This document shows, in pieces, positions 1-7,967 of a stretch of DNA of 56,777 bases; position 1 is the first letter of the stretch, and each line of letters begins with the position of its first letter. The translations under genes were made by a program, and so were the position numbers. Source of the stretch: Gammaproteobacteria bacterium. Lineage in GTDB: Bacteria; Pseudomonadota; Gammaproteobacteria; Xanthomonadales; Wenzhouxiangellaceae. The notes beneath the pieces are model-generated. The model worked only from the letters and a program-made list of their open reading frames with translations, searched no databases and was not told the DNA's origin. The stretch covers positions 1-56,777 of the forward strand of contig PWYW01000032.1 of assembly GCA_003567685.1 (NCBI GenBank), written 5' to 3'.

Positions 1-100
1 ACGTGGTACCACCCGACCCCATTCCGAACTCGGAAGTGAAACGCGTCAGCGCCGATGGTAGTGCGGCATTCGCCGTGTGAGAGTAGGTCACTGCCAGGCA
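1..100 (+). rRNA. rrf: 5S ribosomal RNA, 3' part (5' end outside window)
   Basis: The first 100 bases match the body and 3' end of bacterial 5S rRNA. Recognisable landmarks are CCGAACTCGGAAGTGAAAC (loop B/helix III region), GCGCCGATGGTAGTG and the closing CTGCCAGGCA at 91-100. About 17 bases of the 5' end lie upstream of the window. It is followed directly by a strong terminator, so it is the last gene of an rRNA operon and no tRNA follows it. Confidence 0.96.
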
Positions 101-108
101 TTTATTCC

Positions 109-143
109 AAAGCCCCGATCCATAAAACGGTCGGGGCTTTTTT
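109..143 (+). terminator. Rho-independent terminator of the rRNA operon
   Basis: A perfect 10-bp stem, AAAGCCCCGA (109-118) with TCGGGGCTTT (131-140), has a 12-nt loop and is followed by a T run (138-143). It lies 8 bp after the 5S rRNA end, as expected for an rrn operon. Confidence 0.93.
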
Positions 144-163
144 ATGGCCCCGGTTTTTGCTAC

Positions 164-188
164 GCAGCTTAAAAAAGCGTTAAGCTGC
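164..188. other. Perfect 9-bp hairpin between the rrn terminator and the protease operon
   Basis: GCAGCTTAA (164-172) and TTAAGCTGC (180-188) are perfect inverted repeats around a 7-nt spacer. There is no T run after it, so it is not a typical intrinsic terminator. It sits about 50 bp upstream of the next -10-like element and could be an operator or a back-up terminator for the rRNA operon. Confidence 0.4.
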
Positions 189-236
189 TGTTCGTTAACT
201 GCCTGAAAATTAACAGGAAATAAGCAATAGCCAAAG

Positions 237-242
237 TATAAT
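237..242 (+). promoter_or_regulatory. Candidate -10 box for the protease/7TM/ATP-grasp operon
   Basis: A consensus TATAAT lies 33 bp before the ATG at 276. No good -35 is present at 16-18 bp spacing; TTAACA at 210-215 is 21 bp away. The position after a terminator and before the first gene of the operon supports a promoter here. Confidence 0.5.
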
Positions 243-275
243 CGGCATCCTCCAATCAAGCTGGGAACCCCATTG

Positions 276-788
276 ATGTACAACAATTTCCTGAAAAGCA
301 TCGTATTAATGGCATTGCTTTTGTTGGCTTGTCCGTTTGCCGTAGCGTCAGTCGACGGCGGGATGCAGATCTTTGGCTGGGTCGAGCGGGTCAAATTGAT
401 GGATGGTGAGCTCAGTCTGAAAGCCAAACTGGATAGCGGGGCCGCGAATTCCTCGCTGGACGCAACCAATATCGAGCGTTTCCGTCGAGACGGCAATCGA
501 TATGTCCGCTTCACCGTCACCGATCCGGACAATGGCGAAGATCTCCTACTGGAAAAACCCCTTGTTCGGAACGTCAGGATTGTCCGCCATAGCGGAGAAC
601 ATCAACGCCGACCGGTGATCAAGATGCCAATCTGCCTGGGTGATCGGTCGATGGAAGTTGAGGTGAACCTGATTGACCGGTCCAATTTCATCTATCCTAT
701 GCTGCTTGGTCGGAGCGCGATGAAGGGTTTTGCCCTGATTGATTCCGGTGAAACCTTCATGAACCCGCCTCGGTGTTCCTCCGAATGA
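276..788 (+). CDS. Periplasmic retropepsin-like ATP-dependent zinc protease family protein
   Basis: This 170-residue protein starts with a signal peptide (hydrophobic stretch about 8-24, likely cleavage near AVA-S). The mature part carries the aspartic protease-type motif LDSGAANSSL near residue 53 and the family's closing block LLGRSAMKGFALIDS. Families of this kind are annotated as 'ATP-dependent zinc protease' (PF05618-like), although the fold resembles single-domain retropepsins; relatives such as RimB trim glutamate tails added by RimK. A TTG at 273 precedes the ATG at 276, and the ATG is preferred. It is the first gene of an operon with the 7TM protein (9-bp gap) and an ATP-grasp ligase. 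Inference: a periplasmic peptidase acting with those partners; the substrate is unknown. Confidence 0.85.
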   Translation: MYNNFLKSIVLMALLLLACPFAVASVDGGMQIFGWVERVKLMDGELSLKAKLDSGAANSSLDATNIERFRRDGNRYVRFTVTDPDNGEDLLLEKPLVRNVRIVRHSGEHQRRPVIKMPICLGDRSMEVEVNLIDRSNFIYPMLLGRSAMKGFALIDSGETFMNPPRCSSE

Positions 789-797
789 GTTGACGTC

Positions 798-2324
798 GTG
801 TTCCGATTTCTTCACTGGCTTGTTCTGTCCCTGTTACTGATTGCCACTGGTCTGGTAATCCTGGTTTATAAAGTCAGCGTGCTTGGTTATCCCCTGGCAC
901 CTGACACCGTAGAGCCTACCTGGGTCGTTCAGGCGCGTATTCAGATAACGCCGGACACAGGTCCGATCAAGGCAAGCTTGAAACTCCCGGAGGCCACGCC
1001 AGGCATAGGGCGGTTGCGCGAGAACTTCATTTCACGTGGTTACGGACTGTCCGTCCAGGATTCAACGTTGGAGCGGGAAGCCGTTTGGGCCGTCCGACGG
1101 TCCTCGCAGCGCCAGGCGCTTTATTACCAAGGTGTGTTTTATCGCGACCCAGCCAGTGATTTTTTCGCACCGACGCCATCCTTTCCGGATGTGCCGAGCC
1201 TGAGAGAGCCGTACCAAACGGCCATGAATACCATTGTCGAAGATGTCCGCAGGCAGTCGGCAGATATCGCGTCCTTTGCCAGTGAGCTCCTGTCACGGAT
1301 CAACAGTTCCTCTCCCAGCGAGGAGATGGCCCTGTTTTTGAACAGCCCGGAGTTCCGCGGCAACCGTGTTCGGATCGCTCGAACACTGCTGGCCGGAGCG
1401 CGCATTCCCAGTGAACAAGCTAATGGCTTTTTCCTCGGTGATGCCGTAAGGACGGTACCCGAGCAGTTTCTGGCTGTACATAATCAACGCGAGTGGTTGT
1501 TCTACCAGCCTGCAACGGGCCAGGCAGGGTTGCCTGAAAACTTCCTGATCTGGTGGCGTGGTACACAGTCGCCGATTGATGTTGAAGGCGCAACTTTGGT
1601 TGATTTGAGTTGGAGCATAAGACGCAATGAGCTGGGCGCCCTTGATCTTGCCGAACAGCGAAGCGCGGCTCATGGAAGCTGGCTTTCCAGCGTGAGCCTC
1701 CTCAACCTCCCGGTCCAGAGTCAGGCGGTCTATGCCGTTTTGATGCTCATTCCGCTTGGCGCATTGATCATGGTGTTCATGCGCAATGTGATTGGACTTC
1801 CCTCCTTCGGTACTTTCATGCCTGTTCTGATTGCCCTGGCCTTCCGGGAAACGGGACTTTTGGCTGGCCTGGTGATGTTTTCAGTCGTGGTTGCGGCAGG
1901 CCTTGCCCTGCGTTTCTACCTTTCGAGATTGCACCTGCTGCTAGTGCCCAGGCTGACCGCCGTACTGGTCATTGTCGTTGTGTTGATGGTGGGCTTGAGT
2001 CTATTGAGTCATCGCCTCGGTTGGGAAGTCGGGCTCTCGGTGGGACTGTTCCCAATGGTCATCCTTGCCATGATCATCGAGCGAATGTCCATTGTCTGGG
2101 AAGAGCGTGGGCCGGCTGATGCCATGAAGGAGAGCGCGGGCTCGGCCTTGATCGCCGCCCTGGCCTTCGCAGTCATCACCCAGCCTGCCGTCCAGCACCT
2201 TATGTTCGTTTTCCCCGAACTGGTATTGACGCTGCTTGGCCTGGTTATTCTGCTCGGCCGCTATTCTGGTTACCGACTGAGTGAGTTGATTCGCTTCCGT
2301 GCCCTTGCCAGGGAGCAATCGTGA
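798..2324 (+). CDS. Inactive transglutaminase-like domain fused to 7 transmembrane helices
   Basis: This 508-residue inner-membrane protein starts at GTG 798. One N-terminal membrane helix (about residues 4-26) leads into a periplasmic domain of about 270 residues that corresponds to the inactive transglutaminase domain found in this family. Seven closely packed hydrophobic helices follow (about 310-495), with the family-typical GLPSFGTFMPVLIALAFRET between the first two. The domain pair is known from comparative genomics as a fixed neighbour of RimK-like ligases and retropepsin-like proteases. Its last four bases overlap the ligase start (GTGA), so translation is probably coupled. Likely role: a membrane receptor or scaffold linking periplasmic peptide sensing to cytoplasmic ligation (inference). 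Confidence 0.85.
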   Translation: MFRFLHWLVLSLLLIATGLVILVYKVSVLGYPLAPDTVEPTWVVQARIQITPDTGPIKASLKLPEATPGIGRLRENFISRGYGLSVQDSTLEREAVWAVRRSSQRQALYYQGVFYRDPASDFFAPTPSFPDVPSLREPYQTAMNTIVEDVRRQSADIASFASELLSRINSSSPSEEMALFLNSPEFRGNRVRIARTLLAGARIPSEQANGFFLGDAVRTVPEQFLAVHNQREWLFYQPATGQAGLPENFLIWWRGTQSPIDVEGATLVDLSWSIRRNELGALDLAEQRSAAHGSWLSSVSLLNLPVQSQAVYAVLMLIPLGALIMVFMRNVIGLPSFGTFMPVLIALAFRETGLLAGLVMFSVVVAAGLALRFYLSRLHLLLVPRLTAVLVIVVVLMVGLSLLSHRLGWEVGLSVGLFPMVILAMIIERMSIVWEERGPADAMKESAGSALIAALAFAVITQPAVQHLMFVFPELVLTLLGLVILLGRYSGYRLSELIRFRALAREQS

Positions 2325-3277
2325 TCGGAATCTATCGAAGGCTCAAGGAGCGGGGCGTACTGGGCCTCAACGCTCGTAATGGCCAGTACATCATGCCCGC
2401 GAATGAACGCCGTTACTATCGCCTCGTCGATAACAAGATCATCTGCAAGCAACGGCTGATTGAAGCCAATGTGGCAGTGCCCGCGCTGCTGGGCGAAATC
2501 AACAGCCAGTACGAAGCAGGCCATTTGAAAAATCGCCTTGAGGGTCTGAGCGAATTCGTGATCAAACCAGCCTCTGGCAGCGGCGGCGATGGCATCCTCG
2601 TGATTACCGGCCAGCGCGACCGTCATTGGCTGGGCGGTGGCGGCAAGTTGCTTGACCTGGGCGATATCCAGTACCACGTGGCTGGCATTCTGGCCGGTAT
2701 GTATTCACTGGGCGGCCAGGTCGACAGCGCGATGATCGAGGCACTGATCCATACCTCCCCGGCAATGCGTGAAATCGCCCCGGAAGGCGTCCCTGATATC
2801 CGGATCATTCTGTATCGAGGTGTGCCGGTGATGGCCATGACCCGTCTGCCAACGCGGCGTTCCGGAGGCAAGGCCAATTTGCACCAGGGCGCGATCGGTG
2901 CCGGGATCAATCTCGTTACCGGCAAGACCTTATCGGCGGTAATGAACAGCAGTATTGTGACCGTCCATCCCGATACCGGCCAGAACGTGGTCGGGTTTTC
3001 AATTCCGGAATGGTCGGACTTGTTGACGATTGCCACGCGTTGTTACGATGCCGTGCCCTTGGGCTACCTCGGTGTGGACCTGGTGATCGACCGGGATCAC
3101 GGCCCGCTGGTTCTGGAAATGAACGCTCGTCCCGGTCTGGCCATCCAGATTGCCAATAACGAGGGAATTGGACATCGCCTGGCGGCCATCGACAATCAGG
3201 ACCAGGCTGAAAGCCGGCCACCGGATGCTCGTCTGGCGCTCGGCCTTGAGCTGGCCGAGGCCAACTGTCAGCGCTGA
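2321..3277 (+). CDS. RimK-related alpha-L-glutamate ligase-like ATP-grasp protein
   Basis: This 318-residue cytoplasmic enzyme belongs to the ATP-grasp superfamily. The ATP-binding loop is seen as FVIKPASGSGGDGI (about residues 79-92) and the Mg-binding end as LVLEMNARPGL (about 263-273). It matches the 'alpha-L-glutamate ligase-like' family of about 310-325 residues rather than RimK itself. ATP-grasp ligases activate a carboxylate as acyl phosphate and join it to an amine; here the substrates are not known. The GTG start overlaps the stop of the 7TM gene by 4 bp. The three-gene order is conserved in many gammaproteobacteria. Confidence 0.88.
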   Translation: MIGIYRRLKERGVLGLNARNGQYIMPANERRYYRLVDNKIICKQRLIEANVAVPALLGEINSQYEAGHLKNRLEGLSEFVIKPASGSGGDGILVITGQRDRHWLGGGGKLLDLGDIQYHVAGILAGMYSLGGQVDSAMIEALIHTSPAMREIAPEGVPDIRIILYRGVPVMAMTRLPTRRSGGKANLHQGAIGAGINLVTGKTLSAVMNSSIVTVHPDTGQNVVGFSIPEWSDLLTIATRCYDAVPLGYLGVDLVIDRDHGPLVLEMNARPGLAIQIANNEGIGHRLAAIDNQDQAESRPPDARLALGLELAEANCQR

Positions 3278-3301
3278 GCGCGCCGGATTATTTCCGAAAT
3301 A

Positions 3302-3331
3302 CCGCGCCGCGGGCTGATATCAACGGCGCGG
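3302..3331. terminator. GC-rich hairpin between convergent genes
   Basis: CCGCGCCG (3302-3309) and CGGCGCGG (3324-3331) form an 8-bp stem with a 14-nt loop. It overlaps the stop codon of the minus-strand carrier gene and follows the ATP-grasp gene. There is no T run on either side, so termination is only a possibility. Confidence 0.3.
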
Positions 3332-4597
3332 GCGGCCAATGTCATTGAAGACGTCGCGGTCAAGCTCACCTTCACTGTCGGCCACCACTACCGTCACCAT
3401 GGCATCCCCGGTCACGTTGACTGCGGTCCGTGTCATATCGAGTAGACGGTCAACGCCCAGAATCAGGGCAATCCCCTCGGCCGGCAGACCCACTGACGCC
3501 AGCACGCCGGCTAGCAAAATAAGGCCAACACCCGGAACACCGGCGGCACCCACCGAGGCCATGATCACCATCAACACGATCATCAGGTACTGGGTCAGGC
3601 TCAGATCCACGCCGAAATACTGGGCAATGAAGCCGGCGGCAATGCCCTGCATGATGGCCGTGCCATCCATGTTGATGGTGGCACCCAGCGGGACGGTAAA
3701 CGACGCCACCTTGTTATCAGCACCCAGCCGATTCTCGACGGTTTTCAGCGTGACCGGAATCGTCGCCCCGCTCGACGCGGTCGAAAAGGCAAAGGCCAGC
3801 ACACCTCGCATCTTGGAGAAAAAGATTCGCGGGCTCAGGCCGGTCAGCATTTTCAAAATAAGGGAATAACTGACGGTGGCGTGAACGACCAGCATCACCA
3901 GCACCAGGATCACGTACTTCAGCACACCGACAAAGGTTTCCCAGCCGGTCGTCGCTCCCAGCGAGGCGATCAGCGCGAACACGCCGTAGGGGGCCAGCAG
4001 CATCACGAAGCCCACCAGCCGCATGATCACTTCGTTGAAGTCGGAAAACATCTGACCGATGCGTTGCCCCGGCTCACCGGCCAGGGCAATCGACAGCCCC
4101 ATCAGAATGGCAAACACGATGATCGGCAACATGTCGCCCGAGGCCATCGCAGCCACGGGGTTGCGCGGCACCATATCGACCAGCACCTGGGCAAACGACG
4201 GCTGTGCTGAGATTTCGCGCTCGACCACATCGACCGGGTTGGCGCCAACGCCAGGCTCGATCAACACGGCAGCCACCAGCGCCAAGGTGATCGCGATACC
4301 GGTAGTGGCCATGTACAGACCAATCGCCTTGCCGCCCACTCGCCCAAGGCGCTTGGGATCACTCAGGGCGCTTACCCCGGCAATCAGTGACACAAAGACC
4401 AGTGGCACGACCAGCATGCTCAGGAAGCGAACGAAGATCTCGCCGGTAACGGCCAGCACCCCGTCGATGATGAAGGACTGCACCCAGGCCTGGTCGGCAA
4501 TCGTCCAGTTCAACAGCAGGCCGAAGGCCAGGCCAAGAAACATGGCCAGAAGGATGCGATTGGAGAGTTTCTGGTGGTCGAAGCTGTCGGCAGTCAT
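3320..4597 (-). CDS. Dicarboxylate/amino acid:cation symporter (DAACS family, GltP/DctA-like)
   Basis: This 425-residue protein is a secondary carrier of the glutamate/aspartate and C4-dicarboxylate family. The diagnostic elements are present in order: the re-entrant loop STASSGAT, the sodium-site motif NMDGT in TM7, the second hairpin GAAGVPG, and the TM8 signature DRLLDMTRTAVNVTGD. About eight membrane helices plus two hairpins are expected, and the length is normal. Family knowledge: substrate uptake is driven by Na+ or H+. Glutamate, aspartate or C4-dicarboxylates cannot be told apart from sequence alone. It is transcribed alone; a MITE lies about 60 bp upstream of its start. Confidence 0.92.
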   Translation of the reverse strand: MTADSFDHQKLSNRILLAMFLGLAFGLLLNWTIADQAWVQSFIIDGVLAVTGEIFVRFLSMLVVPLVFVSLIAGVSALSDPKRLGRVGGKAIGLYMATTGIAITLALVAAVLIEPGVGANPVDVVEREISAQPSFAQVLVDMVPRNPVAAMASGDMLPIIVFAILMGLSIALAGEPGQRIGQMFSDFNEVIMRLVGFVMLLAPYGVFALIASLGATTGWETFVGVLKYVILVLVMLVVHATVSYSLILKMLTGLSPRIFFSKMRGVLAFAFSTASSGATIPVTLKTVENRLGADNKVASFTVPLGATINMDGTAIMQGIAAGFIAQYFGVDLSLTQYLMIVLMVIMASVGAAGVPGVGLILLAGVLASVGLPAEGIALILGVDRLLDMTRTAVNVTGDAMVTVVVADSEGELDRDVFNDIGRPRR

Positions 4598-4659
4598 TTG
4601 GATCCAGGGGGGCAGTGGGCAGCCCCGAGAGGGTAGCGCATGGTGGCACCGGGGTCTAG

Positions 4660-4933
4660 GGAGCCTCTGAATAATTATGCTCGGGCGCGACGGGCCTTTG
4701 CGGGAGGCTCCGGCTCGGCTTGAGCGAGCGTGGTTTGGTCATTCCAAATGAGCGAGCCCAAACGAGGCGGAGGCCCCGCAAAGGCCCGTCCCGTAGGGGT
4801 TTCGCCGGAGAAGCCGCATCTCATGCGTTGCGCCACTCGGCCGTAGCGACGGCTACTGTCACTCGCGTCGCACCACACGATCTGCGGCTTTTCCGACTGA
4901 AACGCGCTCCATGCATAATTGTTCAGAGGTTCC
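4660..4933. mobile_element. MITE-like element A, 274 bp, with 21-bp terminal inverted repeats
   Basis: The ends at 4660-4680 and 4913-4933 are inverted copies with 19 of 21 positions identical (shared part CCTCTGAAtAATTATGC, lower case variable). CTAG (4656-4659) on the left and CTGG (4934-4937) on the right could be a 4-bp target duplication with one change. Inside are two further inverted-repeat pairs: ACGGGCCTTTGCGGG (4690-4704) with its exact complement (4775-4789), and an imperfect pair starting AAGCCGCA near 4813 and ending TGCGGCTT near 4890. It has no coding capacity. The small size, nested palindromes and CTAG-type target suggest a non-autonomous element mobilised by an IS in trans; the family is not assigned. 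Confidence 0.75.
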
Positions 4934-4973
4934 CTGGCGCTTGGGTGAAAGGCAATGGCTGACGCCCGGCTTG

Positions 4974-5003
4974 TTCTTGTCGCGAGCCCCCAGCCAGTAT
5001 AAT
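4974..5003 (+). promoter_or_regulatory. Promoter of glnS
   Basis: A perfect TATAAT (4998-5003) has TTCTTG (4974-4979) 18 bp upstream. Transcription would start near 5010, giving a leader of about 20 nt before ATG 5032. The placement also argues against the in-frame ATG at 5005, which would lie upstream of the transcription start. Confidence 0.7.
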
Positions 5004-5031
5004 CATGGGCTTCTCTCAGCAACCGTTTCCC

Positions 5032-6723
5032 ATGAGCAGCCACGACCCGTCCAGCGCCCCCGCCCATTTCATTCGCAGCCGCATCCGCAAGGAACTGGAG
5101 GCCGGGCAACACGAGCGGGTCATCACCCGCTTCCCGCCGGAGCCGAATGGTTACCTGCACATTGGTCATGCCAAGTCGATCGTCCTGAACTTTGCCATGG
5201 CGGCAGAGTTTGGCGGTTATACCAATCTTCGCTTCGACGACACCAACCCGGCCAGGGAAGAGCAGCGCTTCATCGACGCCATCCGCGACGATGTTCACTG
5301 GCTTGGCTATGAATGGGAAAACGAGTGCTACGCGTCCGATTACTTCGAAACGCTGTATGGCTATGCCTTGCACCTGATTGAAAACGGCCTGGCCTATGTC
5401 GATAGCCAGGATGCTGACACCATTCGAGCCCAGCGCGGCACGCTTACCGAGCCAGGCATCAACAGTCCGCATCGCGAGCGCACGCCGGAAGAAAACAAGG
5501 CACTGTTCGAGGCCATGCGCGCCGGCGCCTTCGAAGACGGTGCCCACGTCGTGCGCGCAAAAATCGACATGGCCGCACCCAACATCAATCTGCGCGACCC
5601 GGTCATTTACCGCATTCGCCACCAGGAACACCCGCGCACCGGTTCGGACTGGTGCATCTACCCCAGCTACGACTTCGCCCACGGCCAGAGTGATGCCATC
5701 GAGCACATCACGCATTCGCTGTGTACGCTGGAATTCGAAGATCACCGCCCGCTGTATGACTGGCTGATCGAACATCTGCCGGTACCCGCTCGCCCGCAGC
5801 AGATCGAATTTGCCCGCCTCAACCTGGATTTTGCCGTCCTCTCCAAGCGTCGCCTGACGCGGCTGGTCGAGGAAGGTCACGTCTCAGGTTGGGATGACCC
5901 GCGCCTGCCCACCCTGGCCGGTATTCGTCGACGCGGCTTCACGCCGGAATCCATCCGCAATTTCTGCACCGAAATTGGCGTCACCAAATCCGAAAGCGTC
6001 ATTCCCTTTGGTGTTCTTGAACGCAACCTTCGGGATGATCTCAACGTGCGTGCTCCGCGTCGTCTGGCGGTGCTTGACCCGCTCAAGCTGGTGTTGACCA
6101 ACTATCCGGAAGACGAAAGCGAGCACATCGAATTGCCCAACCACCCGCAAAATCCGGACATGGGCACGCGCTCGGTGCCGCTTTCACGCGAACTGTTCAT
6201 CGAGCGCGACGATTTCATGGAAGACGCGCCGAAAAAATTCTTCCGTCTTAAGCCAGGCGGTGAAGTGCGCTTGCGCGGCGCGTTCATCATTCGCTGCGAT
6301 GAGATCATCAAGGACGAGACTGGCCAGGTCATTGAACTGCGCTGCAGCTATGACCCCGATACCCGTTCCGGCCAGCCGGGTGCCGATCGCAAGGTCAAAG
6401 GCACCATCCACTGGGTGTCAGCTGCCCACGCGGTCAAGGCCGAAGTCCGTCTGTACGACCGCTTGTTCAGCGTCCCCAACCCGGGTGCCGACAAGGAGCG
6501 GGATTTCACCGACTTCATCAATCCCGAGTCCTTGAGCGTGCTCGACAATGCCCGGCTGGAACCGTCCGTGGCCGAGATGCAGCCGGCCGAATTCTGCCAG
6601 TTCGAGCGTCTGGGCTACTTCGTGCCCGACCCGGACGGCCAGGCTGATGCCCCGGTGTTCAACCGTGCCGTCACCCTGCGCGACGCCTGGGCCAAGCTGG
6701 AGAAAAGCCTGAAGAACGGCTGA
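5032..6723 (+). CDS. glnS: Glutamine--tRNA ligase
   Basis: This 563-residue class I aminoacyl-tRNA synthetase charges tRNA-Gln. It has the nucleotide-binding motif PPEPNGYLHIGHAKS (HIGH at residues 43-46), the second motif VLSKRRL in place of KMSKS as usual for GlnRS, the acceptor-binding insertion, and the two C-terminal anticodon-binding beta-barrels. Length matches E. coli GlnRS. The start at ATG 5032 (MSSHDPS) is chosen over the in-frame ATG at 5005 because the latter lies between the -10 box and the likely transcription start. No strong ribosome-binding site is visible before 5032. It is monocistronic and convergent with the ABC operon. Confidence 0.97.
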   Translation: MSSHDPSSAPAHFIRSRIRKELEAGQHERVITRFPPEPNGYLHIGHAKSIVLNFAMAAEFGGYTNLRFDDTNPAREEQRFIDAIRDDVHWLGYEWENECYASDYFETLYGYALHLIENGLAYVDSQDADTIRAQRGTLTEPGINSPHRERTPEENKALFEAMRAGAFEDGAHVVRAKIDMAAPNINLRDPVIYRIRHQEHPRTGSDWCIYPSYDFAHGQSDAIEHITHSLCTLEFEDHRPLYDWLIEHLPVPARPQQIEFARLNLDFAVLSKRRLTRLVEEGHVSGWDDPRLPTLAGIRRRGFTPESIRNFCTEIGVTKSESVIPFGVLERNLRDDLNVRAPRRLAVLDPLKLVLTNYPEDESEHIELPNHPQNPDMGTRSVPLSRELFIERDDFMEDAPKKFFRLKPGGEVRLRGAFIIRCDEIIKDETGQVIELRCSYDPDTRSGQPGADRKVKGTIHWVSAAHAVKAEVRLYDRLFSVPNPGADKERDFTDFINPESLSVLDNARLEPSVAEMQPAEFCQFERLGYFVPDPDGQADAPVFNRAVTLRDAWAKLEKSLKNG

Positions 6724-6740
6724 GTGGGTGCATCGACAGG

Positions 6741-7967
6741 CTAAAACTCTGCCTGATGCCAGGCCTGCTGGCGACCCGCGCGCAACATCAGTGCGCCGGC
6801 CAGCGACAGCAGGCCGATGCCGGCCAGCCCGCCCAGCGGATAGAGGCCAATGCCGAAAAACACCACGCTGCCGCTGCTCAAGACCAGAGAGCCAATCGCG
6901 ATGAATACGCCCAGATAAAGAACGCCGCCAAGCTCTTTGTCATCGACCAGGGCGAGACGCAGGATGGTCTCGACGGCCAGCCAGGCGATGGCAGGGGCAA
7001 TCAACAGCGCCAGAAAGACCCGGGATGGCTCGGCCAGCCCGCCCGGCAGGCTGGCCAGTGCAACAAGCCACTGCCCGAATACCACCAGCGAGACCGACTG
7101 GACCAGCCCGCGGTTCAGCCGCTGGCCCAGGCGCCTTTTCGACCAGCCGGGCAAAAGGCTCAGACGCCGCCACTGCGGCCTGTTGAGCCGATGCCGCCAC
7201 AGCAGCGGCAGGATCACGCAGAGCGGAGCGGTCCAGGCAACCAGCGCCAGGTCACGCGCCTGGCCTTCGTCAAGACGCCCGCTGAACAGTGCCAGTGAGG
7301 CCGCCACGAGTGCCGCGCCAAGCAGCAGTAGTTCTTTACCCGCCAGACCCGGGCCCAACATGACCGAGGAGACCAACTTGCTCGGCCTGATGCTCTGTCT
7401 ATCGTCAAGCAGGTGCCCGACCAGGTACCAGGTGCCGTAGAGGCTTGCCGCCAGCGGCAGCAATAGCGCGGCAATGGGCAGAGTCGAATCAAAAAGCCAA
7501 AGCGGCCTGAAGTGAATGACAGCCAATATGGCCATGACCATGAGAGAGTTCAAAAGGCGAGAGATCAGCCCAGCCGCTAGCCCCAGCGAAATGCCAGTCA
7601 GGGCAATCAGGCACGTAATCAGCAGTGGGCTCGCAAATACCGGCGTGAACGCCGGGGAAAACATGACAGGCACGCCCACCACCAACAGGATTTGCAAAGC
7701 GACCAGCATCAGGATGGCGGGGAAGGCATGCCGACGCATTCCCGGCAGCAGGGTCGCGCGTCGATTGGATAGGACAACCCGCCACCGTTCACCATAGATA
7801 AAGCTGGCAATGCCTAACCAAAGCCACGTCACTCCCAAACTGGTTGGCGGAATGCGGGCGCCGCCAAATATCACTCCGCCGAGCCAGAAAAGCATTGGAA
7901 GTTGATAGAGAATTCCGACGAAGCCCAGGCTTCGAATCAGTGTCTTGAGCGTGACGAAGACGCTCAT
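6741..7967 (-). CDS. Polytopic membrane protein, permease partner of the adjacent ABC ATPase
   Basis: This 408-residue hydrophobic protein has roughly ten to twelve predicted membrane helices across its length and no signal peptide. I do not recognise a specific family motif. Its ATG overlaps the stop of the ABC ATPase gene by 4 bp (ATGA), so it is the third gene of a GntR-ATPase-permease operon, the arrangement of YtrA-type exporters. Inference: the membrane part of an ABC-2-like export system of unknown substrate. It is convergent with glnS with only 17 bp between the stops. Confidence 0.75.
   Translation of the reverse strand: MSVFVTLKTLIRSLGFVGILYQLPMLFWLGGVIFGGARIPPTSLGVTWLWLGIASFIYGERWRVVLSNRRATLLPGMRRHAFPAILMLVALQILLVVGVPVMFSPAFTPVFASPLLITCLIALTGISLGLAAGLISRLLNSLMVMAILAVIHFRPLWLFDSTLPIAALLLPLAASLYGTWYLVGHLLDDRQSIRPSKLVSSVMLGPGLAGKELLLLGAALVAASLALFSGRLDEGQARDLALVAWTAPLCVILPLLWRHRLNRPQWRRLSLLPGWSKRRLGQRLNRGLVQSVSLVVFGQWLVALASLPGGLAEPSRVFLALLIAPAIAWLAVETILRLALVDDKELGGVLYLGVFIAIGSLVLSSGSVVFFGIGLYPLGGLAGIGLLSLAGALMLRAGRQQAWHQAEF

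Noticed and set aside
5005-5031. Upstream ATG of glnS adding nine residues
   Set aside because: It lies 1 bp after the -10 box and so before the likely transcription start.
4675-5880. 401-residue open frame on the minus strand
   Set aside because: It runs antisense through glnS and the MITE, has low-complexity composition and no recognisable domain; glnS on the other strand is certain.
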